From: CAYRJD01 sp964424585 | GTDB lineage: Bacteria; Actinomycetota; Acidimicrobiia; Acidimicrobiales; Poriferisodalaceae | Direction of reading: 5' to 3' | DNA length: 20,224 nt | NCBI GenBank assembly: GCA_964424585.1 | Contig: CAYRJD010000082.1 | Location: forward strand, 1-20,224 | Part shown: piece by piece, positions 1 through 5,800 of the stretch | Position numbering within the stretch: the first letter of the stretch is position 1 | How the letters are laid out: each line of letters begins with the position of its first letter | Translations under genes and position numbers: made by a program | Notes under the pieces: model-generated | Told to the model about the DNA's origin: nothing | The model's input: the letters and a program-made list of their open reading frames with translations, nothing else | Database searches by the model: none

Positions 1-116
1 ATGTTGGCGATGGCGACCGCGTCGGCGATGGCTCGATCGAGCTGCGGGTCTTGCTGGGCGTCTTGCTGCGTGCCGCGGGTTGGGGCGTTGGTTGGGGCGC
101 TGGTCGGGGCGCTCAT
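1..116 (-). CDS. N-terminus of an unidentified protein (runs off left edge)
   Basis: An open minus-strand frame starts with ATG at 116-114 and runs to the window edge, giving 38 residues. It begins MSAPTSAPTNAPTRG, a low-complexity Ala/Pro/Thr/Ser stretch, followed by a Gln/Asp-rich segment and then DRAIADAVAIAN, which looks like the start of a helix. The ATG overlaps the TGA of the DUF427 gene in an ATGA arrangement (113-116), so the two are probably translationally coupled in one transcript. That overlap is the main reason to trust this start. Too little is visible to name a function. Confidence 0.6.
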   Translation of the reverse strand, partial: MSAPTSAPTNAPTRGTQQDAQQDPQLDRAIADAVAIAN

Positions 117-508
117 GCCGGCTCGACCGTCAGCTCGACCCGCTCGTCGTAGAACGACATCAGGCCTGCGATGTCTGCGACGGCGGGTATCGGGTCGTCG
201 TAGGCCCACACGACGTCGTCGTGCGTGGCGTCGTCGACGGTGACCGACCAGTAGCGGGCGTCGCCCTTGAACGGGCAGTGCGTCGATGTGTCGGTGGCGG
301 TGAGCAGCGACAGGTTGACGTCTTCGGGCGGGAAGTAGTAGCGGGGCCCCAACTTGCCTTCGCGCAGCACCTTGGCTTGGTTTGACTCGGCGACGAGGGT
401 TGCGTTGATGTGCACGCTGACGTGCGCCTCGACGTCGCTGACGGTGATGCGGTGAGCGTCGACGCTTTGGGCTGCTTCGGCTTCGGTTGGCGTGGCTTCG
501 GTTGGCAT
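113..508 (-). CDS. DUF427 domain-containing protein
   Basis: This 131-residue protein carries the hallmarks of the DUF427 family (small beta-rich proteins of unknown biochemical role, common in actinobacteria). Visible features are REGKLGPRYYFPPEDV at about 49-64, THCPFKGDARYWSV at about 76-89, and a following W-x-Y-x-D-P-x-P stretch at about 101-108 that leads into the usual A-x-I-A-G-x-x-x-F-Y ending. Length is normal for a single-domain member with a short disordered N-terminus of about 17 residues. The ATG at 508 has a GGAG about 11 bases upstream. Its stop overlaps the start of the next minus-strand gene, so it is the first gene of at least a two-gene unit. It is divergent from the thioesterase gene across about 154 bases. 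The family call is secure; the function is not known. Confidence 0.9.
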   Translation of the reverse strand: MPTEATPTEAEAAQSVDAHRITVSDVEAHVSVHINATLVAESNQAKVLREGKLGPRYYFPPEDVNLSLLTATDTSTHCPFKGDARYWSVTVDDATHDDVVWAYDDPIPAVADIAGLMSFYDERVELTVEPA

Positions 509-623
509 GGGTGGTGACTCCGGTTCGTTGGCTCGTGGGTGACAGGCTGGCTGTCTCGCTACGCAAAGTTACAACAGGGGCGCGCGTTCGCGCTGAAACA
601 CCCCTTCGCGCTCATCGCCCCGG

Positions 624-654
624 TTGCCGCTTTGCTCGCTCCGCTGCCTAGTGT
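624..654 (+). promoter_or_regulatory. Possible promoter of the thioesterase gene
   Basis: A TAGTGT hexamer at 649-654 fits the actinobacterial TAnnnT -10 pattern and lies 8 bases before the ATG at 663. A TTGCCG at 624-629 could be a -35 element, but its spacing of 19 is long. No Shine-Dalgarno sequence precedes the ATG, so a leaderless mRNA is plausible. This is a pattern match only. Confidence 0.25.
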
Positions 655-662
655 TGGCACCT

Positions 663-1013
663 ATGACCACTCCCCTAGAACCTGGACTCACCAAGACGGA
701 GACGTTTGAAGTCACCGACGAGATGTCGCCGCCGCACCTGCCGATGAAGGTGCTGTCGACGCCCGACATGATCGGGCTGATCGAAGGCACCTGCCTTCAG
801 GCGGTTCAGCCGCTGCTCGACGAGGGCTCAACGACCGTCGGCATCCACGTCTGCGTCAGCCACGAGGCCGCCATCGCGTCGGGCGAGCAGATCGACGTCG
901 CCGTCGAGCTGTCAGCCGTCGACCGCCGCAAGCTCACGTTTGATGTCAGGGTCACCCACGGCGACACCCAGGTGTCTGCCGGCACCCACGACCGTTTCAT
1001 CGTCTCCGGCTAG
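663..1013 (+). CDS. FlK-like hotdog-fold thioesterase
   Basis: This 116-residue protein has the hotdog fold pattern of the fluoroacetyl-CoA thioesterase (FlK) family. From memory of Streptomyces FlK, the three catalytic residues appear conserved: Thr33 in VLSTPDM, Glu41 in IGLIEGTC, and His67 in CVSHEAA. The C-terminal part (ELSAVDRRKL, SAGTHDR) also follows the FlK pattern. In my alignment the FlK lid residue Phe36 corresponds to Pro27, so fluoroacetyl-CoA need not be the substrate; another short or unusual acyl-CoA is as likely. The frame is open upstream to a TTG at 624, but family alignment favours the ATG at 663. There is no clear ribosome binding site. The gene is divergent from the DUF427 operon and stands alone before tRNA-Val. 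Confidence 0.85.
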   Translation: MTTPLEPGLTKTETFEVTDEMSPPHLPMKVLSTPDMIGLIEGTCLQAVQPLLDEGSTTVGIHVCVSHEAAIASGEQIDVAVELSAVDRRKLTFDVRVTHGDTQVSAGTHDRFIVSG

Positions 1014-1099
1014 CGCCCCGCCCGCTCCCCCACCGCGCTCGCTCCCACAGCCCATCACGCCAACCCTTCTGCGCCAGCCCTGCGCCACCGCTCTCCCAG

Positions 1100-1116
1100 C
1101 GCCCGGCGAGCGGGCG
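1100..1116. terminator. GC-rich hairpin between thioesterase gene and tRNA-Val
   Basis: A perfect 6-bp stem (CGCCCG 1100-1105 with CGGGCG 1111-1116) encloses a 5-base loop. It lies between two converging transcripts, the plus-strand thioesterase gene and the minus-strand tRNA, so it could stop either. No T-run follows on either strand, which weakens the call. Confidence 0.3.
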
Positions 1117-1132
1117 ACGCGTCTTCCGTTGT

Positions 1133-1205
1133 GGGCGCTAAGGGACTCGAACCCCTGACCCCCTCCTTGTAAGGGAGGTGCTCTAACCATCTGAGCTAAA
1201 CGCCC
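1133..1205 (-). tRNA. tRNA-Val (UAC anticodon)
   Basis: The minus strand folds into a full 73-base cloverleaf: acceptor GGGCGTT with AGCGCCC (one G-T pair), D-arm GCTC/GAGC, anticodon stem CCTCC/GGAGG around loop CTTACAA, and a T-arm with loop TTCGAGT. The anticodon TAC reads valine GUA codons. The 3' CCA is not encoded; CAC follows. The 5' end lies only 17 bases past the stop of the upstream DUF262 gene on the same strand. Confidence 0.97.
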
Positions 1206-1222
1206 GTCAACCCCCCGTCAGC

Positions 1223-3058
1223 CTACTCCTGGGTCCCCCACGTCTGGCCCTCGCTCGGGTGCGGCCAAATCTCACAAATCAACTGGGTCATCTGCCTCGT
1301 GCGACGAAGAATATCGTTGTAGTCAATACTGGGCTGCGCGAACAACTCCCTGTCACTGGGCATTAGCATCAGCGCACTATTTTTCAACTCGAGGCTGCGC
1401 GCCGTCCAATCCTGGCTCGGGGACGCGCGGTCCAGGTTTTTCGTTGCTAAGGTATAGTTGCCTAACATATTTTCAACCGTGCGACACTTTTCCTCCAGCG
1501 CTTCCGGTCCCTGCCAAAAGTCATCTGTGCGATCCGCCGGCCGAGGCCAAGATTGCGCGGAGCAGTCCTTGGGAATAATACGCACTCCAAAGAGCCTTAC
1601 GTTGTCGTCCCGCGGCACTGCGCCGGGCTGCCGGTCCAGCATACACTTCAGCAACCACACCATCCACCTTGCGTTCGGCTCCCCAGTAGGTTCGGTTTCC
1701 AAACGATGTCTGAGCTCAAGGTCTGTCGGCACGACCCACCCAGGACTAGCCACATCACGCAACAGACCAACTAACCGCTCCACAGCACTGTCAGTCCTAG
1801 TGACATCCGCAAGGTGGCGTGAGTAGCGTCTCCCAAGATGCCGATAGCCAGTGGTCCCTAGATCACACACAGCTCGTCGCGCCAAGAAGATCTCGAGTAT
1901 ACGCAGAACCTTGAACACATCTTCATCCATCACCGCACGATCGCTGTTTGCCCGGAACAGCCACATCAACGTGGGCGAAAAGGCATGTTGAGGCGCCTTA
2001 TGGCGCAGCCATTGGAAGAATGCCGGATGCGCTGAGCGAATTGCGCTACCTTCCGATACCAGTTCATCAAAGACCTTAGCGTAAAGCATCAGTTCACTCA
2101 GTAGTTCTTCGACGGACACCGGAAGGTCGTCCGTGCGTTCCCGATACTCACGATACAAGTTAGCACGCCTCACTTCGTCGTCACTCCTTAGCTGCAGCCA
2201 GTCATACAGGAATTGATCGATCAATGGTCGCTTTTTCGCTCCTTTACCCGTGCTTGCATTCCACATATCGTCGTCGCTCCATCCCAAGTATGTGGCGTAC
2301 ATTGTCTCCTGGTTGCGTCCTTCTTGGTCTGCTCGGTGGAGCAGGTGATTCTTGACCAGGTCGTACGCCGTCAACGGCTCACCACGAGCGTTCATGGTCT
2401 CAAACACTCGATGTGGATCATCCTCGGAAGCCAGTTTCACCACCGCTACGCGCATGCCTGTCCTGAGTGCCTGACTAAGGACCTGAACGCGATGCTCCCT
2501 GTCCTCCTCCTGCTCTTCACCAGTCATCCATTCCTGGAGGCTACGGTAGAAGAAATGCCAGGCCTTCAGAATGGGATGCGCGCCAACGGGCGGCTCTGTG
2601 ACCACGCCGCGCGACATAGCCACGTCGTAAGCAGAGTGGTCAGCTCTGTTGGGCAACACCTTTAGGCTGGCTTCGCTCTCGTGGCTAACGCCTGCATTGC
2701 GCACTAGACGCTCAATGTCGTTACTATCCGACCAAGTTGGACTATATTGAAGCTCATGCGCGACAACGTGTGTTAGAATCTGCATCGTCGTCAAGCGCTG
2801 TTGACCGTCAATCACGTCGTGCCGAACGACCCCGCTCTCTTCATGGGTGCCAGACGCAATGACGATCGGGCCAAGAAAGTGCGGTGGCACGGGCTCAGCC
2901 GGGCGCGGCAGCAGGCGTTCGGCCACCCACAGCAAATCCTTCCATAGCGGCTCCCACTGTCGCTCCTCGCCCCACGCGTAACGACGCTGATGCGTCGGTG
3001 CCGCATATTGGACTAGTGGCTCGAAAAGCTCCTCCAGTGTCTTGATGTGTGCTTCCAT
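1223..3058 (-). CDS. DUF262-family protein with a degenerate DUF1524-like C-terminus
   Basis: This 611-residue protein has an N-terminal DUF262 domain: QRRYAW at 24-29, VIDGQQR at about 82-88 and FETMNARGEPLTAYDLVKN at 219-237. DUF262 is the ParB-like NTPase found in type IV restriction GmrS and in SspE and BrxU. A helical middle includes FLARRAVCDLGTTGYRHLGR (391-410). The C-terminal part (about 465-597) resembles DUF1524, the His-Me nuclease domain usually fused to DUF262: GVRIIPKDCSAQSW at 491-504, MLGNYTLATKNLD at 531-543 and a later Lys. Where family members have His-Ile-x-Pro, this has Arg493-Ile-Ile-Pro, so nuclease activity may be lost. The ATG at 3058 follows AAGGAGGT at 7 bases, which decides the start although the frame stays open to 3217. 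The gene is less GC-rich than the backbone and is likely horizontally acquired. A role in phage or foreign-DNA defence is inferred from the family and from the nearby restriction genes. Confidence 0.88.
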   Translation of the reverse strand: MEAHIKTLEELFEPLVQYAAPTHQRRYAWGEERQWEPLWKDLLWVAERLLPRPAEPVPPHFLGPIVIASGTHEESGVVRHDVIDGQQRLTTMQILTHVVAHELQYSPTWSDSNDIERLVRNAGVSHESEASLKVLPNRADHSAYDVAMSRGVVTEPPVGAHPILKAWHFFYRSLQEWMTGEEQEEDREHRVQVLSQALRTGMRVAVVKLASEDDPHRVFETMNARGEPLTAYDLVKNHLLHRADQEGRNQETMYATYLGWSDDDMWNASTGKGAKKRPLIDQFLYDWLQLRSDDEVRRANLYREYRERTDDLPVSVEELLSELMLYAKVFDELVSEGSAIRSAHPAFFQWLRHKAPQHAFSPTLMWLFRANSDRAVMDEDVFKVLRILEIFLARRAVCDLGTTGYRHLGRRYSRHLADVTRTDSAVERLVGLLRDVASPGWVVPTDLELRHRLETEPTGEPNARWMVWLLKCMLDRQPGAVPRDDNVRLFGVRIIPKDCSAQSWPRPADRTDDFWQGPEALEEKCRTVENMLGNYTLATKNLDRASPSQDWTARSLELKNSALMLMPSDRELFAQPSIDYNDILRRTRQMTQLICEIWPHPSEGQTWGTQE

Positions 3059-3065
3059 GCGCTTG

Positions 3066-3073
3066 ACCTCCTT
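3066..3073 (-). promoter_or_regulatory. Ribosome binding site of the DUF262 gene
   Basis: The minus strand reads AAGGAGGT, a near-perfect Shine-Dalgarno sequence 7 bases before the ATG at 3058. It rules out the in-frame upstream extension to 3217, which has low-complexity, non-protein-like sequence. Confidence 0.8.
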
Positions 3074-3450
3074 GAGCCGCGCACTGCTCCATCGCGTGTT
3101 ACGTCGCCAGCACCTGAGTGGTGCCAACGACGTTGTACCACACGAACGGTAGCAGAGCGAGTCCGTAACGGCCAAATCGAGCGCGCCTCTATCAGGACCA
3201 GCCCTCGAACACGACATCGCCTAATTCGTGCTCAAAGCTCGCACGCCACGCTCCAGCCGGACCGTTTTTGACGGCAGTCAGACGCTCGGTGTTCGTGCGA
3301 CGACTAGCGCAGCGCAGCAGAGGCCGTTGAACTGCGCCAGTCATGGGCTGCTATCGGTCGGTCGGTCGTGTTCGACGCACCGCGCCACAGCGTCTAGGGC
3401 GGCGGCGTGCTGGTGGTCTCGTCAACTTACCCGCATTGAGGCCGCGCGGC
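3074..3450. other. Gene-free stretch upstream of the DUF262 gene
   Basis: I see no convincing gene on either strand. The short open frames crossing it translate to Arg/Ser-rich, family-less sequence. It must hold the DUF262 promoter, but no clear -35/-10 pair stands out. A short TCGG-type tandem run occurs at about 3353-3368. The composition is mixed, less GC-rich near 3181-3300 and GC-rich after 3380, as expected at an island seam. Confidence 0.5.
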
Positions 3451-3708
3451 CTAGGTGGTCGTTAGCGAGCGTCGCGATTTGCCGGTCGAGCGCGGCGGCG
3501 ATGCCGTCGCCGGGGTCGGTGGTGAGGTCGTGGTGGTCGTGGTCGACGTCGATGTCGTCGTCACGGGCAGGCTCGCGGTCGTGCTCGTGGCGGCGGCTTC
3601 TAGTTCGGCGACGCGAGCGGCCAGGCGTTCGATCTCGGGGTGGTCGTCGTCGGCGCAGTCGGTGAGGGCGATGGCAAGCAGCACGCCGAGCGTCAACACG
3701 GTCACCAT
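3451..3708 (-). CDS. Small membrane-anchored coiled-coil protein, Thr-rich tail
   Basis: This 85-residue protein is the last of a run of tiny minus-strand genes. It starts with a hydrophobic segment, MVTVLTLGVLLAIALTDCA (1-19), which could be a signal anchor; the Cys at 18 lacks a clean lipobox. A short charged coiled-coil-like stretch follows (EIERLAARVAELEAAA, about 25-40), then a Thr/Ser/Pro-rich tail. Its ATG lies 4 bases after the stop of the preceding gene (TGA-GACG-ATG), so coupling is likely. In the adjacent frame the last part reads more like a folded protein (ALDRQIATLANDHLGRAA, ending at a TGA at 3424-3422), so a frameshift inside the Thr-rich low-complexity tract is possible. I do not recognise a family. 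Confidence 0.5.
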   Translation of the reverse strand: MVTVLTLGVLLAIALTDCADDDHPEIERLAARVAELEAAATSTTASLPVTTTSTSTTTTTTSPPTPATASPPRSTGKSRRSLTTT

Positions 3709-3712
3709 CGTC

Positions 3713-4153
3713 TCAAGGCCAGCGCGACCGCCGACCAGCTGCGTCGGCCGCGTTGGCGGTCAGGTCGTCAAGGTCGTCGCCGGGCGCGTCGTCGCCGCCG
3801 GTTACCAGCCGGTCGTAGCTGGCGGAGGCGGCGGTCACCGCGTCAGCGTGCTGGCGAAGCCAGGCGTCACGCTCGCTCTTCGTGCTTAGCCGCGTCATGC
3901 CGAGCGACGGCGGGCAGGTCAGGCTGCGGTTCGGGTGGTCGGTCACCATCGCCCGTGTGCCTGTGGAGAGGGTGACGGCGAGTAGCCCGTCGGCGCGAGT
4001 GGTCACCGTCAGCACTCGCGCAGTGTCCCCGTCGACGAGCAGCAGGTCGTCGTCGCCAAGCTCGGCGGCGGTCACGCGCGCGGCAGGCTGTCCGCCTGCG
4101 GTTCGGTGCGCGGCGAACAGCTCGTCGTCGGTCAGGTCGTTCACTCTCGGCAT
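3713..4153 (-). CDS. Hypothetical acidic protein in small-gene operon
   Basis: This 146-residue protein starts MPRVNDLTDDELFAAHR. It has a probable small beta-rich core at about 27-75 (LLLVDGDTARVLTVTT, LLAVTLSTGTRAMVTD), a helix near SERDAWLRQHADAVTAA (about 93-109), and an Asp/Ala-rich, probably disordered C-terminus ending in RRSRWP. It has no signal peptide or membrane segment, so it is likely cytoplasmic. The ATG at 4153 overlaps the stop of the preceding membrane-protein gene as TGATG, which implies translational coupling and fixes the start; the upstream in-frame extension is Arg-rich and not protein-like. I do not recognise a family. Small genes of this style are common in actinobacterial phages, plasmids and integrated elements, but nothing visible proves such an origin. 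Confidence 0.6.
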   Translation of the reverse strand: MPRVNDLTDDELFAAHRTAGGQPAARVTAAELGDDDLLLVDGDTARVLTVTTRADGLLAVTLSTGTRAMVTDHPNRSLTCPPSLGMTRLSTKSERDAWLRQHADAVTAASASYDRLVTGGDDAPGDDLDDLTANAADAAGRRSRWP

Positions 4154-4446
4154 CAGGTTGCCGCGCTCGTCGTGCGTCGTGTCAGCGCGGCGGCAAGGGC
4201 TGCGCCTGCGGCGGCGGCGGTCGTCAGCGCGGCTGCTACTGCTAGCCAGCTGTGCGGCTGGGTGAACTCGCCCCACTTGTAGCACGCGCCAGCCAGCAGG
4301 CCACCTTCGGTCCGGGCGACGCAGACGCGTGGACCGAGTTTGTAGGTTGCCCACCAGAGAGCGACGGCGGCGAGCGTCAATGTGACGGCTGCGGCGAGCG
4401 CGACGACCTCCCGAGTTGGTATCTGCCGGTGTGTCACGTCGTTCAC
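4153..4446 (-). CDS. Small two-helix membrane protein
   Basis: This 97-residue protein starts at GTG 4446, which overlaps the TGA of the preceding gene as GTGA. It has one hydrophobic helix at about 13-32 (VVALAAAVTLTLAAVALWWA) and a second at about 66-87 (SWLAVAAALTTAAAAGAALA), joined by a loop of about 33 residues with two cysteines (CVARTEGGLLAGACYKW) that could form a disulfide outside the cell. The C-terminus is short and Arg/Thr-rich. A longer in-frame start at 4506 is possible, but it would add a charged stretch and lose the tidy overlap. Next to it lie another tiny membrane protein upstream and the acidic protein downstream. The function is unknown; the two-gene membrane pair suggests a small membrane complex. 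Confidence 0.6.
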   Translation of the reverse strand: MNDVTHRQIPTREVVALAAAVTLTLAAVALWWATYKLGPRVCVARTEGGLLAGACYKWGEFTQPHSWLAVAAALTTAAAAGAALAAALTRRTTSAAT

Positions 4447-4681
4447 TCCGCGCCGTCCTTCTCGCGGGCGGTTGTCACCATCGCGACAACGAACGCCAGC
4501 AGGCAACCTGCGGCGAGCGCGGTATCAGTAGCGGCGTACGCAACCAGGTGCATGTCAAACGGCTCTCGGTTCCACCGGTCAAAGCCTCGCTCTTGAGTAC
4601 GACTTGCCACGGCACGATTGCAACGGCCGTCCAGGTCAGCGTCGCCACAAACAGCAGTCGTCGCACCAGTGCAACCGCCAT
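4443..4681 (-). pseudogene. Small two-helix membrane protein with an apparent frameshift
   Basis: Two frames together describe one plausible small membrane protein. From ATG 4681 one frame reads MAVALVRRLLFVATLTWTAV followed by AIVPWQVVLKS, a good first membrane helix, then turns into non-protein-like sequence and stops at 4475. The neighbouring frame, from about 4595 on, reads ERGFDRWNREPFDMHLVAYA, then a second helix (TALAAGCLLAFVVAMV) and a charged end, REKDGAE, stopping at 4443. Joining them near 4590-4600 gives about 78 residues. Either the gene is broken, or a sequencing or assembly error splits it, or the intact product is only the 36-residue part from ATG 4553. The stop overlaps the GTG of the next gene. 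No family recognised. Confidence 0.45.
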
Positions 4682-4882
4682 CGTGACACCGCTCACGTCG
4701 CACTGCCATCGATATCCGTCGGTATGGACATCCTCACAAGAGACAAGCTCGTGGATCGGAACAACTCTCCGCAGGCATCCGCAGCGAGCCCGCTATCTCC
4801 CGCGCCGACGGCGGCTGTGGATTGTATGGTCACAGTCAGGGGTTTACCTCTCAGAGATGTTGTTGGTCCTGCTGTTGACGAG

Positions 4883-4990
4883 CTGACGGGATGTAGCGCT
4901 CGGGCGGCGGCAACCGCGACACCCGCGTGTGTTTCGTCTCAGCAACCTGCGCTGACTGACGGGATGTAGCGCTCGGGCGGCGGCAACCGC
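4883..4990. repeat. Direct-repeat pair A (35 bp, CRISPR-like spacing)
   Basis: A perfect 35-bp sequence occurs at 4883-4917 and again at 4956-4990 (period 73), separated by 38 unique bases. It begins CTGACGGGATGTAGCGCTCG and ends GGCAACCGC. Flanking bases differ on both sides, so the identity stops sharply. Repeat and spacer lengths match a one-spacer CRISPR array, but no cas gene is in the window and two copies are too few to prove it. A simple local duplication is the alternative. Confidence 0.8.
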
Positions 4991-5017
4991 AGCCGGAACA
5001 GCTAACGGTATGACAGC

Positions 5018-5125
5018 CCATCAGAGCGCGATGTCCAGCAGCCCAGGGATCACCTACTTTGTCATGTCTAAGCCGTGTTAGGGTTCCTTCCATCAGAGCG
5101 CGATGTCCAGCAGCCCAGGGATCAC
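5018..5125. repeat. Direct-repeat pair B (36 bp, CRISPR-like spacing)
   Basis: A perfect 36-bp sequence occurs at 5018-5053 and at 5090-5125 (period 72), separated by 36 unique bases. It begins CCATCAGAGCGCGATGTCCA and ends CAGGGATCAC, with short CATC/GATG arms near one end. It is unrelated in sequence to pair A, yet it has almost the same geometry and starts only 27 bases after pair A ends. On the minus strand both copies read DPWAAGHRALM in one open frame, which I take as a coincidence of a period divisible by three. Confidence 0.8.
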
Positions 5126-5257
5126 TGCTCCGATTACTCATGTGGCCTCTCTTCCCTGAGGGCGCGCGTTGCCGAAAGCGCGCGTGGCGTGGATTCCTGG
5201 GTGACCCCGGCAGCACCCGGACGTCAGCAGGACCGGTCATGTCCGATGCAGGCAGCA

Positions 5258-5800
5258 TCATGATGAGAGCAGTGGTGTAATGTGGTGGTCAAAGTGGGAT
5301 TGGACAGGTTGAGGATCGCTGAGGTCTTCCCACAAGAGAAAATGGGCCTCCATGCCTAGAAACCAGTGCGTTATCGCTTGTCGATACGAGGGGTCGGTTG
5401 CTAGCCCTTCAGTAAAAATCCACCAAAATGGAACAACAGAAGTGGGCTGTCCGCTGGTGGCACGGGCAGAATTGAGGAGGCCGGGCATCATGTACTTACA
5501 AGCACGCTCGTGGGCATTTCCCGCGTTACGTTGGCGCTTGACTTCAATATACACCTTTCGTCCTGTAGTGTTGCTACTGATCACGCTGTCAGGCACAATG
5601 CCGTGCGAGTGCTCGCGTCCACGCTTATCCACTCTAGTGCCATAAACGCCTCTGAGGTCTTGTGGACTCTTCGTGATGGTAAAATCCGTGTCTTGAAAGT
5701 GTGCTTCAAGCACCTCATGGACCTGCCTCTCGCCCGCGGCACCGCGCTCGTTGCCTTCCCGCTGCCAGTTGTCCCGGGCGGCTAGATGTTCACGCGCCAT
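5258..5800 (-). CDS. MunI-like type II restriction endonuclease
   Basis: This 180-residue protein matches the remembered pattern of MunI (about 202 residues, cuts C/AATTG). The PD-(D/E)xK catalytic core is visible as Pro70-Asp71, then Glu86-Val-Lys88-Arg-Gln in YIEVKRQ; MunI has a matching PD...EIKRQ. It is followed by GNAHERACK at about 94-102, the motif that MunI and EcoRI (GNAIERSHK) use to read the AATT core, and by MPGLL. The N-terminal NWQ near 11-13 and the C-terminal PFWWIFTEG also fit MunI. Recognition of CAATTG is therefore likely but inferred. The ATG at 5800 lies inside the end of the methyltransferase gene (11-base overlap), so the methyltransferase is read first and the nuclease is probably coupled to it. 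The gene is clearly less GC-rich than its partner. Confidence 0.88.
   Translation of the reverse strand: MAREHLAARDNWQREGNERGAAGERQVHEVLEAHFQDTDFTITKSPQDLRGVYGTRVDKRGREHSHGIVPDSVISSNTTGRKVYIEVKRQRNAGNAHERACKYMMPGLLNSARATSGQPTSVVPFWWIFTEGLATDPSYRQAITHWFLGMEAHFLLWEDLSDPQPVQSHFDHHITPLLSS

Larger units (their letters stand above)
4682..5257. other. Gene-free stretch carrying paired direct repeats
   Basis: About 580 bases lie between the small-gene operon and the restriction endonuclease gene. Open frames cross it on both strands but show no family features, and none keeps one frame through both repeat pairs. It contains repeat pair A (4883-4990), repeat pair B (5018-5125) and a GC-rich inverted repeat, GCGCGC-10-GCGCGC, at 5162-5183 that could end the endonuclease transcript. 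The promoter of the small-gene operon should also lie here. The composition is less GC-rich than the backbone. Confidence 0.5.

Noticed and set aside
1133..1205. tRNA-Val as the integrase attachment site of the island
   Set aside because: The island lies at the 5' side of the tRNA, whereas integrases usually use the 3' end. I saw no second copy of the tRNA end at the far border and no integrase gene.
3059..3217. N-terminal extension of the DUF262 protein
   Set aside because: The family domain begins right after the ATG at 3058, which has AAGGAGGT at ideal spacing. The extension is Cys/Arg/Ser-rich.
4724..4969. Plus-strand frame starting MDILTRDKLVDRNN
   Set aside because: No ribosome binding site and no family features. 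It ends inside the second copy of repeat A, whose two copies fall in different frames, so it is not a repeat-containing protein.
5162..5183. GC-rich inverted repeat as a proven terminator of the nuclease gene
   Set aside because: The stem is only 6 bp of alternating GC with a 10-base loop and no T-run, so I mention it only in the gene-free entry.
4851..5261. Minus-strand frame with DPWAAGHRALM twice
   Set aside because: The repeated peptide follows from repeat B having a period divisible by three. Repeat A in the same frame gives unrelated peptides, and the rest is Arg/Ser/Gln-rich without protein character.
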